Positions 7,531 to 15,551 of a DNA stretch of 39,577 nucleotides are shown here, piece after piece; the stretch's first letter is position 1, and each line of letters starts with the position of its first letter. A program made the position numbers and the translations under genes. Source of the stretch: an uncultured bacterium (GTDB taxonomy: Bacteria; Fidelibacterota; Marinisomatia; Marinisomatales; UBA1611); NCBI GenBank assembly GCA_905478065.1, contig CAJQGZ010000079.1, positions 1 through 39,577 of the forward strand, given 5' to 3'. Under the pieces are notes generated by a model. That model had not been told where the DNA came from, searched no databases, and worked only from the letters and a program-made list of their open reading frames with translations.

Positions 7531-8676
7531 TTATTTAATAAACTCCTTATACATTGCTTTAAGAAGAGATTTTTCATGATTAGATGGGACGTCTCCTGCA
7601 AGTTGCCAAAACATTATACCCGCCAAATTTAAGTTTTTTCCTTCTGCGACTTTCTGAACTGCAACCTTAATGCCATTAAAACCGTAAGCTTTATCTCCTG
7701 AATTATTTTTATTATGTATAATAAAATTTAACGTATCTGAAATAGCAGGATTCATTTCAATAACCTGCTTATAAAATAACCATTCTGAACCCCAGCCAGC
7801 TCGAGCATAAAATGGTATACCTGTTACAATCTTTTTATGTGGAATACCAAATGTTGTCCAATATGCTACGGAGCCATTTACACCAAATACAGACTCAAAG
7901 GTGGCGTGTTTCTCTCCAATATCATTATCATAATTCATTAGAGAAACCCAATCTAGATAATTCCACCAACCGTTTTGCGGGAAATGTGCTATTTGCTTCG
8001 CATCTGAATACCAGATGCTATTTGCATTTAAAATAGCTGCAGTAAATAATTTATTTCCTTTGCCAAATTCAGTATCTAACGCCTCACGAAATTCTTTAAT
8101 AAAAACGATGTAATAATTTGTAATTGCATTATTTATTGCCTCCATCTCTTCTTTATTATTTATCCAAGACGGTTCCCAATCACAATCAAATCCATCCAGA
8201 TTATGTTTAATCATAAAATCAATAATATTTCTTATCAGATTTTGGCGATTTTCTTTAACGCCCATTAATTCAGAAGTTACTTTAAACTCCCCACCTCCAA
8301 ATGATATCAGAACCTTAACATTATTTGAATGAGCAGACGTAATAACCTCATCAATATTTTCCCAGCCATTAGTCATTACAATATCCCCATTGGGGTTTGC
8401 GGCACGCAAGAATGAAATTGAGACGTGAGTCATCTTTTTAAATTGATCTTTTGTTGGCTCATAACCTTCTATTAAGTATCCCATCATAACTGAGCTTGGA
8501 TCGACAGGATTCGTTTGATATTTACCTTCTGTTGCTACTAATACTGAAGGCGGTTCAATATCGAAAGATGTTAGAGATTGACCATTTAAATAAGCAGAAT
8601 CAGTTTTTTGTTTCAGACTAGAGTCGCAAGAAAAAAACATGAATCCTAATACGGCAATAACTATGTATTTTTTCAT
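7531..8676 (-). CDS. GH18 family chitinase-like lipoprotein
   Basis: This encodes 381 residues. It begins with a lipoprotein signal (MKKYIVIAVLGFMFFSC, lipidated Cys 17). The glycoside hydrolase 18 barrel follows: MGYLIEGY at strand 1, the strand-3 motif KVLISFGGG at 121-129, and the catalytic DGFDCDWE at 161-168 with Glu 168 as proton donor. Later come the YDND-type motif in SLMNYDND and the C-terminal GIMFWQLAGD. These features point to hydrolysis of beta-1,4-N-acetylglucosamine polymers (chitin or peptidoglycan-like) at the cell surface. The ATG overlaps the stop of the preceding sorting-domain gene (TAATG), so the pair is coupled. No carbohydrate-binding module is seen. Confidence 0.9.
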   Translation of the reverse strand: MKKYIVIAVLGFMFFSCDSSLKQKTDSAYLNGQSLTSFDIEPPSVLVATEGKYQTNPVDPSSVMMGYLIEGYEPTKDQFKKMTHVSISFLRAANPNGDIVMTNGWENIDEVITSAHSNNVKVLISFGGGEFKVTSELMGVKENRQNLIRNIIDFMIKHNLDGFDCDWEPSWINNKEEMEAINNAITNYYIVFIKEFREALDTEFGKGNKLFTAAILNANSIWYSDAKQIAHFPQNGWWNYLDWVSLMNYDNDIGEKHATFESVFGVNGSVAYWTTFGIPHKKIVTGIPFYARAGWGSEWLFYKQVIEMNPAISDTLNFIIHNKNNSGDKAYGFNGIKVAVQKVAEGKNLNLAGIMFWQLAGDVPSNHEKSLLKAMYKEFIK

Positions 8677-10547
8677 TACTTCAAAAGTAACATTTTTTTT
8701 GTTTGCCTTGATTTACCAGCTCGAAGTTCGTAAATATACACCCCGGCCGGTACAGGTTCATTATTTTGATTTGTAGAATTCCATTGGACTGTTTTATATC
8801 CTGAAGACTGCAGACTATTCGCAAGCATTTTTACGGTTTTTCCCTTTAAATCATAAATTATTAATGAAACAAAACTACTTTTGGGTAAATCATAACTTAT
8901 TGAGGTAGTTGGATTAAATGGATTAGGATAGTTTTGGGTTAGTTTAAATTTCTCAGGAATATTGGTAATGTTTGGTAAACCTAGTTCTTGATTTTCACAT
9001 TCGCTAGCATCTAACCCTACTCGATACCATTTCCACTCACTGTTTGTCTGATCACTAAGGGATACAACATCTCCATCGCATTCAAATGTAGCAAATCGTT
9101 GCCAAGTGTTTCCAAAAAACACATCAACCGTTAGCGTATCATTAATGAACGTATATGGATTTGGGTTTGGAATGGCATCATTTAAATCCAATGAATTCCA
9201 ATAAGTTGAATCACACCCATTCGTATCACTAGAACAATAGTAAGTATATCTTAAATCATTTATAAACTCATACATTGTGTTGGCTTGCGCACCTACAATC
9301 GAAGGTGCTAACCATCTGCCCTCAATAGGGGATGTTAATGGAGCGCAATTTGAAGTATCCTGAGTTCCAGCTGAGGACTCAATGCAAGAAGGGTATTCTG
9401 GACAAAATTGGTTTCCCGCAAAATCATATAGCTGATCGCTTGAATCGTCGTTGTCCCATTCTATAGGTAGGTCACAAATACTCTGAGGAATAGTACCGAT
9501 AAACTGATTGTTTGAGATATCAAGAGCGTCATACGATGTAGAGCTATTATGTGCAATTGTAACCACACCTTCAAGCGATATCAAATTACCAATCTCTTCT
9601 ACAATTTCGCCAGAAAGCGCATTATCGCTTAAATCAAGTGATAATAAATCCTGTAAGCCATACAATTGAATTGGGAGGCTACCAGTTAATTGGTTTGAAG
9701 AAAAGTCAATTGATTTAAGTTTACTTAGGTTTCCTATATTTTCAGGAATCTGCCCACTTAGCATATTACTTGAAAGATTTAAACCATGTTCAAATACTGT
9801 TCCAAGCATTGCCCCTCTGACTCCGCCTTCTAAATTTGTTAAACTTAGAAGCTCTAATGGGATTTCACCTGTTAATTGATTTGAGCTAAGATTAAGAGAA
9901 AATAAACTATCAAGATCTCCAATTTCAGGAGGAATACTTCCTGAAATTTGATTATTTGATAAATTGAGAGTAACCAGCTTTGTTAGGTTACTAATTTCAG
10001 ATGGAATAGGGCCTGAGATATTTGAATAATTAAGAGATAGTAGCATTAGATTAGTTAAACTGAATATTTCTTGAGGAAAGACAGATGCAGAGTCTGGTAT
10101 TGAAATAGGAAACCCTAATTGAGTGGTATTATTTATTGAATAACAATTTCCCCATATCTCAACTCCTTCTGTGCTATCAGCTGCATAACAATCTACATCA
10201 GTTGGTATTTCCAGTGCGCCCTCATCTACCCACTGGGCAATTAAATCAATATCAGCTTGAGATAATGCAGAACCAAGTTTTGGCATAAACTGCTGGCTAC
10301 TTGCTGGAAGTGTAATCCGATTATATAAAAGGCTATTAGAATGATTCAAGGGCAAGACCGCATTGCCACTACTACCGCCTTCCATTATTTCAGAATAAGA
10401 TGAGAGATCTAAAAATCCTGCATAGGCACCACCATTCGCATGGCAACTTATACAGTTATTATTAAAAATAGGTTGTATCTGTGTAGCATAATCCACTTGA
10501 CAAAACAAACCTGAGACGATCAATATTAGCGATAAGTATTTTTTCAT
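8676..10547 (-). CDS. Secreted haem-motif / leucine-rich-repeat protein with type IX-like sorting tail
   Basis: This encodes 623 residues. A signal peptide (MKKYLSLILIVSGLFC) is followed by a domain resembling the planctomycete-type cytochrome C1 module at about 18-112, with the haem motif CISCH at residues 32-36 and QFMPKLGSALSQADIDLIAQ, WVDEGA. Next comes a short cap (GVEIWGNCYSINNTTQLG) and about nine plant-type LRRs (SGPIPSEISNLTKL, GSIPPEIGDLDSL) to about residue 370. A beta-domain of about 100 residues follows, then the C-terminal sorting domain (NYPNPFNPTTSISYDLP ... KKMLLLK). It is probably exported and attached or released by a type IX-like system. The cap and LRR block closely resemble the one in the nuclease fusion at 30449-33709. 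Function is unknown beyond surface binding. Confidence 0.85.
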   Translation of the reverse strand: MKKYLSLILIVSGLFCQVDYATQIQPIFNNNCISCHANGGAYAGFLDLSSYSEIMEGGSSGNAVLPLNHSNSLLYNRITLPASSQQFMPKLGSALSQADIDLIAQWVDEGALEIPTDVDCYAADSTEGVEIWGNCYSINNTTQLGFPISIPDSASVFPQEIFSLTNLMLLSLNYSNISGPIPSEISNLTKLVTLNLSNNQISGSIPPEIGDLDSLFSLNLSSNQLTGEIPLELLSLTNLEGGVRGAMLGTVFEHGLNLSSNMLSGQIPENIGNLSKLKSIDFSSNQLTGSLPIQLYGLQDLLSLDLSDNALSGEIVEEIGNLISLEGVVTIAHNSSTSYDALDISNNQFIGTIPQSICDLPIEWDNDDSSDQLYDFAGNQFCPEYPSCIESSAGTQDTSNCAPLTSPIEGRWLAPSIVGAQANTMYEFINDLRYTYYCSSDTNGCDSTYWNSLDLNDAIPNPNPYTFINDTLTVDVFFGNTWQRFATFECDGDVVSLSDQTNSEWKWYRVGLDASECENQELGLPNITNIPEKFKLTQNYPNPFNPTTSISYDLPKSSFVSLIIYDLKGKTVKMLANSLQSSGYKTVQWNSTNQNNEPVPAGVYIYELRAGKSRQTKKMLLLK

Positions 10548-10608
10548 TTAATAAACCCTTAATAATTTTATCTCTAAAAACGAAGTTTAAAGACGTCTTA
10601 AAAGCAAA

Positions 10609-10635
10609 AATAGGGTGATTATGGACCACCCTATT
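10609..10635 (-). terminator. Intrinsic terminator downstream of the ABC exporter operon
   Basis: On the minus strand, AATAGGGTG-(9-base loop)-CACCCTATT forms a 9-bp stem followed at once by TTTGCTTTT. It lies about 185 bases beyond the last exporter gene and 62 bases before the next gene start. Confidence 0.7.
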
Positions 10636-10799
10636 CTCTACTCATGAAAATCCGTCGAAATTCACATTGATAAATTAGTTAATTTTTGTTAAGTCAATAG
10701 AGAATTTTACCGATTATGATTAAAAGACTTTTTAAATTTTGTACTAATATTAATTGAAAATCAGCGCTTTAAACTTTTTCATTTAAAAAATATATTAAT

Positions 10800-10826
10800 C
10801 GAATAAATGATACCATCATTTATTCG
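10800..10826 (-). terminator. 12-bp inverted repeat at the end of the exporter operon
   Basis: CGAATAAATGAT-(3 bases)-ATCATTTATTCG is a perfect 12-bp stem with a 3-base loop. The stop codon of the gene 10820-12136 is inside the stem. A run ATTAATATATTTTTT follows on the minus strand. It probably ends or stabilises the exporter transcript; a second hairpin at 10609 backs it up. Confidence 0.65.
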
Positions 10827-12136
10827 AAAATTTCAACATACTGAATGTATTTTTCTTTTTTTATAATTACTTTATTCCAGGTATCCTCTAAAATAAAATT
10901 GATTTTCTTATCAATTATAGACTGTATATGTTGTCGGTAATCTCTATATGCATAATAATCTGTTTTTGAAAAAGCATTTACTTTATTTTGAAAGTAAATA
11001 ACAGGATTGAATAAAAAATACCTTTTTATAAATTGATTTTTATCTTCACTAGATTTTTCAATTTGACTAGCCACCTTTTTGTTTAGCTCATTTACTAAAG
11101 CAGATATACATTTACTTACAATACTTCTATCTACAGTTGTATCAGCAGCATATTTAGTATTTTTTAAGTTAGGAAAAGACTCAACTAACTTAGATTGGTG
11201 TACATCAGTTGAAAGCTCGAATATTGCATATTTTTGATCTCGACTAACATCAAGATAATCAGTCATGTAATTGGTGGGATGCTTTAAAGATGAAAATTGG
11301 TGAAATGCGCCTGGAATAATAATACAAAGAATTAGCCATGTAGAAATCATTTTTAAAGCTTGATCTGGACTTCCACTTCCTGAAAAATTTATTATATAAA
11401 AAATAGTAACCCAAACTAACACATATATAAAAACCAATAATAACAGATTAAAAAAGCTAATTATTTCATTTTGAAAAACACCGGACAATAAACCATAAAA
11501 TGACAGAAGACTAAGCAACAAAATTATCAATAGAATGAAATAAAATAAAAAGCGAGCCATTAACCAGTTTTTCTTCGTTACATTACTTAGATAAATTAAT
11601 TTATTAAAGTTCATATCTCTTTCTAAGCCACCAATATTAAATAACATAATAATTAACAAAATGGGTGTTAGGTATATAAGAACAAAATTAAAATCTAAGG
11701 TCCCTATAGAAAGACGTTCTGGGTTTGCAATTTCTTGCGCAAGGTCATTATCAAAAGTTGTACTCCAGTTTGATACTTTTTTGTAATACCCATATTGCTC
11801 AGATTGGCCTAAACTAAATACCATCATTGGAGAAGGGTACTTAAAAGCGTACGATGGTGTATTCCAAATTGCCCAATATGGAACACTAGGGTCTCTTCGC
11901 GGCTTTTTTATAGACCCTTTCTCAATTTCTTCATATTGAACTAACATTTTATCTATGTGGCTTTTGTAGCCAGATTTAATGGATATTATTTCATCATTAT
12001 GTTTTTTAATTAAAGCATATCCATTTTGGCAACCATAGATAACGGCTAAAACATAAAATATTAGTGACGTAATTTTAAAGGGGGATCTAGAAAAATGGGA
12101 AAATTCAATTAAAACTATTTTTAAGTATCTATTCAT
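10820..12136 (-). CDS. ABC-2 type exporter permease, DUF3526-like (second permease)
   Basis: This encodes 438 residues. One membrane segment lies near the N-terminus (FKITSLIFYVLAVIYGCQ). A large extracytoplasmic loop of about 110 residues (YWAIWNTPSYAFKYPSPMMV) is followed by four or five further hydrophobic segments between about residues 150 and 280 (FVLIYLTPILLIIMLFNIGG, FLFYFILLIILLLSLLSF), then a soluble tail. The layout matches the Gld/Nos-type ABC-2 permeases with a DUF3526-like external domain. Its ATG overlaps the stop of the first permease (four bases), so the two are coupled and probably form a heterodimer with the ATPase encoded upstream. The substrate is not evident. Confidence 0.75.
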   Translation of the reverse strand: MNRYLKIVLIEFSHFSRSPFKITSLIFYVLAVIYGCQNGYALIKKHNDEIISIKSGYKSHIDKMLVQYEEIEKGSIKKPRRDPSVPYWAIWNTPSYAFKYPSPMMVFSLGQSEQYGYYKKVSNWSTTFDNDLAQEIANPERLSIGTLDFNFVLIYLTPILLIIMLFNIGGLERDMNFNKLIYLSNVTKKNWLMARFLFYFILLIILLLSLLSFYGLLSGVFQNEIISFFNLLLLVFIYVLVWVTIFYIINFSGSGSPDQALKMISTWLILCIIIPGAFHQFSSLKHPTNYMTDYLDVSRDQKYAIFELSTDVHQSKLVESFPNLKNTKYAADTTVDRSIVSKCISALVNELNKKVASQIEKSSEDKNQFIKRYFLFNPVIYFQNKVNAFSKTDYYAYRDYRQHIQSIIDKKINFILEDTWNKVIIKKEKYIQYVEIFE

Positions 12137-13536
12137 AATAAGTTGTTTTTATTTATATTAAACCTCAAAAGCAACGTAGTGACAAACATCCACGTCATTA
12201 AAAAGAATATGTCCCTTATATAATGAACTATTTTCTCGTAAATACTCGGGCTTCTATAATTAAAACCTTCCACCGATTTAAAAAAGGTCTCGTCCACTGT
12301 CCATTTCCAATTTCCTGTTTTAGACCCACCGAAAGCGTGTTTATCGTTTAACTCTTTAATTAAGTATCTTCTATACTTTTCTGCTTTTTCTAAAAAATCT
12401 AAATGATGAACCATATCATTTCCACATAACCCCATGCTAAGACTTTGCAGCGACGCAAAGGGATTCAATATACCAGAAAGTTGATATAGTTTTTTTTGGC
12501 TTTTATAAATTGCATAGTTACTTCCAAAGTGTTTATCCCACACTAAATTTCCATATTCTTCGTCTTCCTGCATTACAATGCCATCAAAATTAATCGGAAG
12601 TTGTTTCAAGCTATCTACATTGTATTCTTTTAAGTATCTATTTTTTAATTTTTCACGCCTTTCATCAGTCGGATTATGGCCATCAATTCCTTTAGACCGA
12701 TCTTCTTTCATAGTTGCTTTAAAATCTTGCCTACTTGGTAATGGGTAAAACTTTTCAACCGAATTTCCCCATATTCTAGGAAGGAAAATTGTCCAAATTA
12801 TCCATGTAGCTAGAATTGATGATAATGCTGAAGTATTATCTTTCAAATAAGCTGAAAAATAAGTTGTCAAACAAGCAATGACATAATAATAGCAAGCATA
12901 AGACAAGAATATGAGTGCTATACGATATAGAACTTCCTGATTAACTACGCCTAAGAAAGTCTGCGCGGAAATGGTAATCGTGAGCAAAAATAAGCCATAA
13001 AACCAGATACTAATTGATTTTGAGAAAATTAATTTGAAAAATGAGACTCCTTGGAATACTAAAAGTTTTAATCTACCACTTTCTTTTTCACTACTTATTG
13101 AACTGTAGGCCAGAAAAATAAGGAATAAAGGAATCATATATTGCAGGAGAAGAGAAGATTTAAGCTTACCAAACTTTGAAAGAGAAATAGCTTGTGAAGC
13201 TTCAGAATACACAATTTCATTTTGTACGTGGCCCTCAAGTTTTAGTACGTTCCCTGTTATTGCACTTATGCCATCATCCAAACTATTTAATATGCTAATT
13301 GGTTTAAAAGCATATGATCCATAATGAGCTGCACGATGAGGATTCATCGGTTTTAAATTGTCCCATTGACTGCGAATATGTTTCTGAGCAGATTGTTGAA
13401 TTTCTTTTTGATTAATGTTTTGAACGACCCCCATCCATACAACAGATACTAAACTCAAAATAAAAAGAATTGTTATATAAACTATTGCCCGGTTACGGAC
13501 GAGGATTTTCCATTCATTTAAAATTATAGTAAGCAT
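12133..13536 (-). CDS. ABC-2 type exporter permease, DUF3526-like (first permease)
   Basis: This encodes 467 residues. It begins with one membrane segment (RAIVYITILFILSLVSVVWM), then an external domain (residues about 40-135: SQWDNLKPMNPHRAAHYGSY). A block of about five segments follows (LLQYMIPLFLIFLAYSSISS, with the EKESGRLKLL cytoplasmic motif typical of ABC-2 permeases). A second external domain and a last segment near the C-terminus (YIRDIFFLMTWMFVTTLLL) complete it. The EKESGRL motif contacts the ATPase in related systems. It starts 12 bases after the ATPase gene. It is paralogous in layout to the permease encoded downstream. Confidence 0.78.
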   Translation of the reverse strand: MLTIILNEWKILVRNRAIVYITILFILSLVSVVWMGVVQNINQKEIQQSAQKHIRSQWDNLKPMNPHRAAHYGSYAFKPISILNSLDDGISAITGNVLKLEGHVQNEIVYSEASQAISLSKFGKLKSSLLLQYMIPLFLIFLAYSSISSEKESGRLKLLVFQGVSFFKLIFSKSISIWFYGLFLLTITISAQTFLGVVNQEVLYRIALIFLSYACYYYVIACLTTYFSAYLKDNTSALSSILATWIIWTIFLPRIWGNSVEKFYPLPSRQDFKATMKEDRSKGIDGHNPTDERREKLKNRYLKEYNVDSLKQLPINFDGIVMQEDEEYGNLVWDKHFGSNYAIYKSQKKLYQLSGILNPFASLQSLSMGLCGNDMVHHLDFLEKAEKYRRYLIKELNDKHAFGGSKTGNWKWTVDETFFKSVEGFNYRSPSIYEKIVHYIRDIFFLMTWMFVTTLLLRFNINKNNLL

Positions 13537-13548
13537 AAAATAGTTCTC

Positions 13549-14265
13549 TTAAGTCTGCATGTATTCAATATAAATTTTTTCTAATTCTTCCGTTGAAACA
13601 ATCGAAGTATCCATTTCTTTGACCAATTCACCACCTTTTAATATTCCAATGCGATTGCACGTTTCTCTAACACGAAAGATATCATGCGATGCCATTAAAA
13701 CAGCTGCACCACGATTAGATATTTTTTTTAACATTGATGATAGTTCGGTGCTTGCAAGAGGATCTAAGCCACTTGCAGGCTCATCGAGTAGATAAACCTT
13801 CGCTTCTTTTGCAAGGGCAATGGCAATTCCAACCTTTTGCCTCATCCCTTTCGAGTACGTATTAACCTGTTTGTTCGTAGCAGAAAAATCCAACCCACAT
13901 TCAATTAAAATTTCTGATAATTTTTTAGGAGAATAATTTTTTCCCGCAAGTTTACAAAAATAGTCTAAATTTTCGATGCCAGTTAAATAAGGATATAAAT
14001 TAACATTTTCTGGAATATAGCCAATATTTTTGCGCGCATTATTGGTATCAGTAGAAGCATTAATTCCGTTCACAAATGATTCTCCAGAATCAGGTTCTAA
14101 AAAACCAAGCAATATATTTATTGTAGTTGACTTTCCCGCTCCATTTGAACCCAGCAATCCATATATCTCCCCTTTAGGCACCTCTAACGTGAGGTTTGAA
14201 AGAGCTTCAAAATCTTTAAATCTCTTAGTAATATTTTTCACATTAATCATAATATTTTTTTCCAT
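13549..14265 (-). CDS. ABC exporter ATP-binding protein
   Basis: This encodes 238 residues from the ATG at 14265; the ATG at 14250 (MINVKN) is equally possible, and the open frame extends to 14307 without a convincing start. The Walker A motif GSNGAGKST is at 39-47, the Q-loop region GYIPENVNLYPYLT at about 82-95, the signature YSKGMRQ at 137-143 (a common replacement for LSGGQ in ABC-2 ATPases), the Walker B YLLDEP with SGLDP at about 158-169, and the H-loop His at about 194. It energises the two permeases encoded directly downstream. The unit resembles the Gld or NosF/NosY type exporters. Confidence 0.92.
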   Translation of the reverse strand: MEKNIMINVKNITKRFKDFEALSNLTLEVPKGEIYGLLGSNGAGKSTTINILLGFLEPDSGESFVNGINASTDTNNARKNIGYIPENVNLYPYLTGIENLDYFCKLAGKNYSPKKLSEILIECGLDFSATNKQVNTYSKGMRQKVGIAIALAKEAKVYLLDEPASGLDPLASTELSSMLKKISNRGAAVLMASHDIFRVRETCNRIGILKGGELVKEMDTSIVSTEELEKIYIEYMQT

Positions 14266-14363
14266 ACTTTTCAATAAAAACGAATGTAAAACTTGCCTAT
14301 AAAACAAGATTACAAAAATATAATAGTTTCATAAAAATCTCTTTTTATTTCACTATAAATATC

Positions 14364-14384
14364 ACACTCTTTGTACCAGAGTGT
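14364..14384 (-). terminator. Hairpin between the His-rich protein gene and the ABC genes
   Basis: ACACTCT-(7-base loop)-AGAGTGT is a perfect 7-bp stem in the 139-base gap between the gene at 14405 and the ATPase. It is followed on the minus strand by GATATTTATAG rather than a U-run, so it may be an attenuator, an operator or an mRNA processing site rather than a full terminator. Confidence 0.4.
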
Positions 14385-14404
14385 AGCTCTAACTATAAAT
14401 TTAA

Positions 14405-14725
14405 TTAACTTAGATTTGGGGGAGGACGACTATGTAAATCATAAATTACTGATTTAACATAAATAATAGTGTTTGATGTAATGTTAGCACTTATTTTTTC
14501 ATCAATTGAAAGATCAAAGCTTGTCGAGATACAAATTCTCTGGATTTTATTCAAACATTTCTCACATTGATGTGAAAACGAATGATGGTTTTGACTATCA
14601 CTATCTATATTACATAAACTGGACTCACTTTTATGGTGGTGCAAATGTGCATCAATATGAACTGCTGCTGATAAAAAGAGCATAGATATTATGCTCGTAA
14701 TTAAAATTTGTAATACAAATTTCAC
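14405..14725 (-). CDS. Small secreted His/Cys-rich protein (DUF2946-like)
   Basis: This encodes 106 residues with a signal peptide (MKFVLQILITSIISMLFLSA). A His-rich stretch follows (HIDAHLHHHKSES), then a second cluster with a Cys pair (NHHSFSHQCEKCLNK), and a conserved end SRPPPNLS. This arrangement of histidines, a CxxC and an (R)xPP tail is typical of short periplasmic or outer-membrane-associated proteins of the DUF2946 type found near metal (often copper) handling or TonB receptor genes. It lies upstream of the ABC exporter and may share a promoter with it. A metal-related role is an inference. Confidence 0.6.
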   Translation of the reverse strand: MKFVLQILITSIISMLFLSAAVHIDAHLHHHKSESSLCNIDSDSQNHHSFSHQCEKCLNKIQRICISTSFDLSIDEKISANITSNTIIYVKSVIYDLHSRPPPNLS

Positions 14726-14902
14726 AGATTAAAATTGCTTTAATATTTATAAATAGTGCAATGATTTTTATCTATTTAATATAATTTATAAAATAATCTC
14801 CATTATGATTATTGATTTAAGTGTACAACAGATTTGTATTACTTTTTGATTCGCTAATTCTCTTGATTTTGATATCATACAAATTAAGTCTGTAAACGAA
14901 AA

Positions 14903-14922
14903 AACCGCCATTTCAGACGGTT
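14903..14922 (-). terminator. Intrinsic terminator of the small membrane-protein genes
   Basis: On the minus strand AACCGTC-(TGAAAT)-GGCGGTT forms a 7-bp stem with one G-U pair, followed by TTTTC. On the plus strand the same stem is followed after five bases by an AT-rich T-run, so it could work both ways. Confidence 0.65.
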
Positions 14923-15071
14923 CTCATTATTTTTTTATTAAGGCGCATTTACTTTCTTACGAAGAAAGAAACCACAGCCTTAAGACTAGGTTGACGGGCA
15001 CTAAGAACACCCCTTCCGGTGACATTAAAAATTTAATAAATAACCTAATCTAAAAATAGATTAGACATTTA
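14923..15071 (-). other. Structured untranslated region (possible 3' UTR-derived RNA)
   Basis: This stretch between the terminator at 14903 and the stop of the gene at 15072 holds nested inverted repeats. An outer stem TTAAGGC/GCCTTAA (14938-14944 with 14977-14983) encloses a perfect 7-bp hairpin with a 3-base loop (14952-14968). Another 8-bp hairpin lies at 15045-15064. Its central part is richer in G and C than its surroundings. On the minus strand a 22-codon ORF (MSPEGVFLVPVNLVLRLWF...) and another frame ending SARQPSLKAVVSFFVRK read through it, but neither has a ribosome binding site. I do not recognise a known RNA family. Confidence 0.4.
15045..15064 (-). terminator. Hairpin directly after the DUF6132-like gene
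   Basis: CTAATCTA-(4 bases)-TAGATTAG is a perfect 8-bp stem beginning seven bases after the stop codon, followed on the minus strand by GTTATTTATTAAATTTTT. It is a weak AT-rich terminator or RNA 3'-end protector. Confidence 0.45.
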
Positions 15072-15254
15072 TTATTTTTTCTTAATACTTAAGTTGACTG
15101 GTAAAGCTACGACTAGCCCTGCAAAAGCACCAACAACGGTAGAAGTACTCGCTGAAGATGAGATAAAACATGCAGAAGGATCACAGCCAGCAAAAGATGC
15201 ATATGCAAATCCTGCGAGGCTACCGATAGCTGTTAATATTATTGTTGTTTTCAT
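15072..15254 (-). CDS. Small membrane protein, DUF6132-like
   Basis: This encodes 60 residues with two hydrophobic segments (TIILTAIGSLAGFAYASFAG and STVVGAFAGLVVALPVNL) separated by GCDPSACFISSSAST. The spacing of the two cysteines with the following S(T)xxGAxxG fits DUF6132-like proteins (GC-x-SGxC-x-ITS...GAxxG), which are short inner-membrane proteins of unknown function. It is followed after seven bases by an 8-bp hairpin at 15045. Confidence 0.65.
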   Translation of the reverse strand: MKTTIILTAIGSLAGFAYASFAGCDPSACFISSSASTSTVVGAFAGLVVALPVNLSIKKK

Positions 15255-15323
15255 ATTTTAATATACATAAAAGTTTATAATAAATACTTTATTTTTTTAA
15301 CTATGTTCATGCACTTATTTATT

Positions 15324-15539
15324 TTACGTTACATTAAATTCTCTTTTATACCACTTATAAGAAACAATAAATGTTATAAACCCATTAACTAGTAAGAATA
15401 CCGTATCATTAATTAAAAATGCATGTATCGTTAGCACTAAACTTGCCACAGCATTTATCGGAATAAATAATTTACCCCACTTTGTCACTAATGTGATATA
15501 AGCAAGCGATAGCAAAGACAACCCAATCCATCCAATCAT
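15324..15539 (-). CDS. Small membrane protein, CBU_0592-like
   Basis: This encodes 71 residues with three hydrophobic segments (IGWIGLSLLSLAYITLV, IPINAVASLVLTIHAFL and TVFLLVNGFITFIVSYK). The start MIGWIGLSLLSLAY and the later polar-flanked segment with an Asn near the third helix fit small inner-membrane proteins of the CBU_0592 type, whose role is unknown. It starts 12 bases after the acetyltransferase gene and is probably in the same transcript. Confidence 0.6.
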   Translation of the reverse strand: MIGWIGLSLLSLAYITLVTKWGKLFIPINAVASLVLTIHAFLINDTVFLLVNGFITFIVSYKWYKREFNVT

Positions 15540-15551
15540 ATAAGTAAACTC

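Noticed and set aside
14923-15071. Small coding gene in the structured region
   Set aside because: Two frames are readable, but no ribosome binding site or upstream start is convincing; kept as a structured region.
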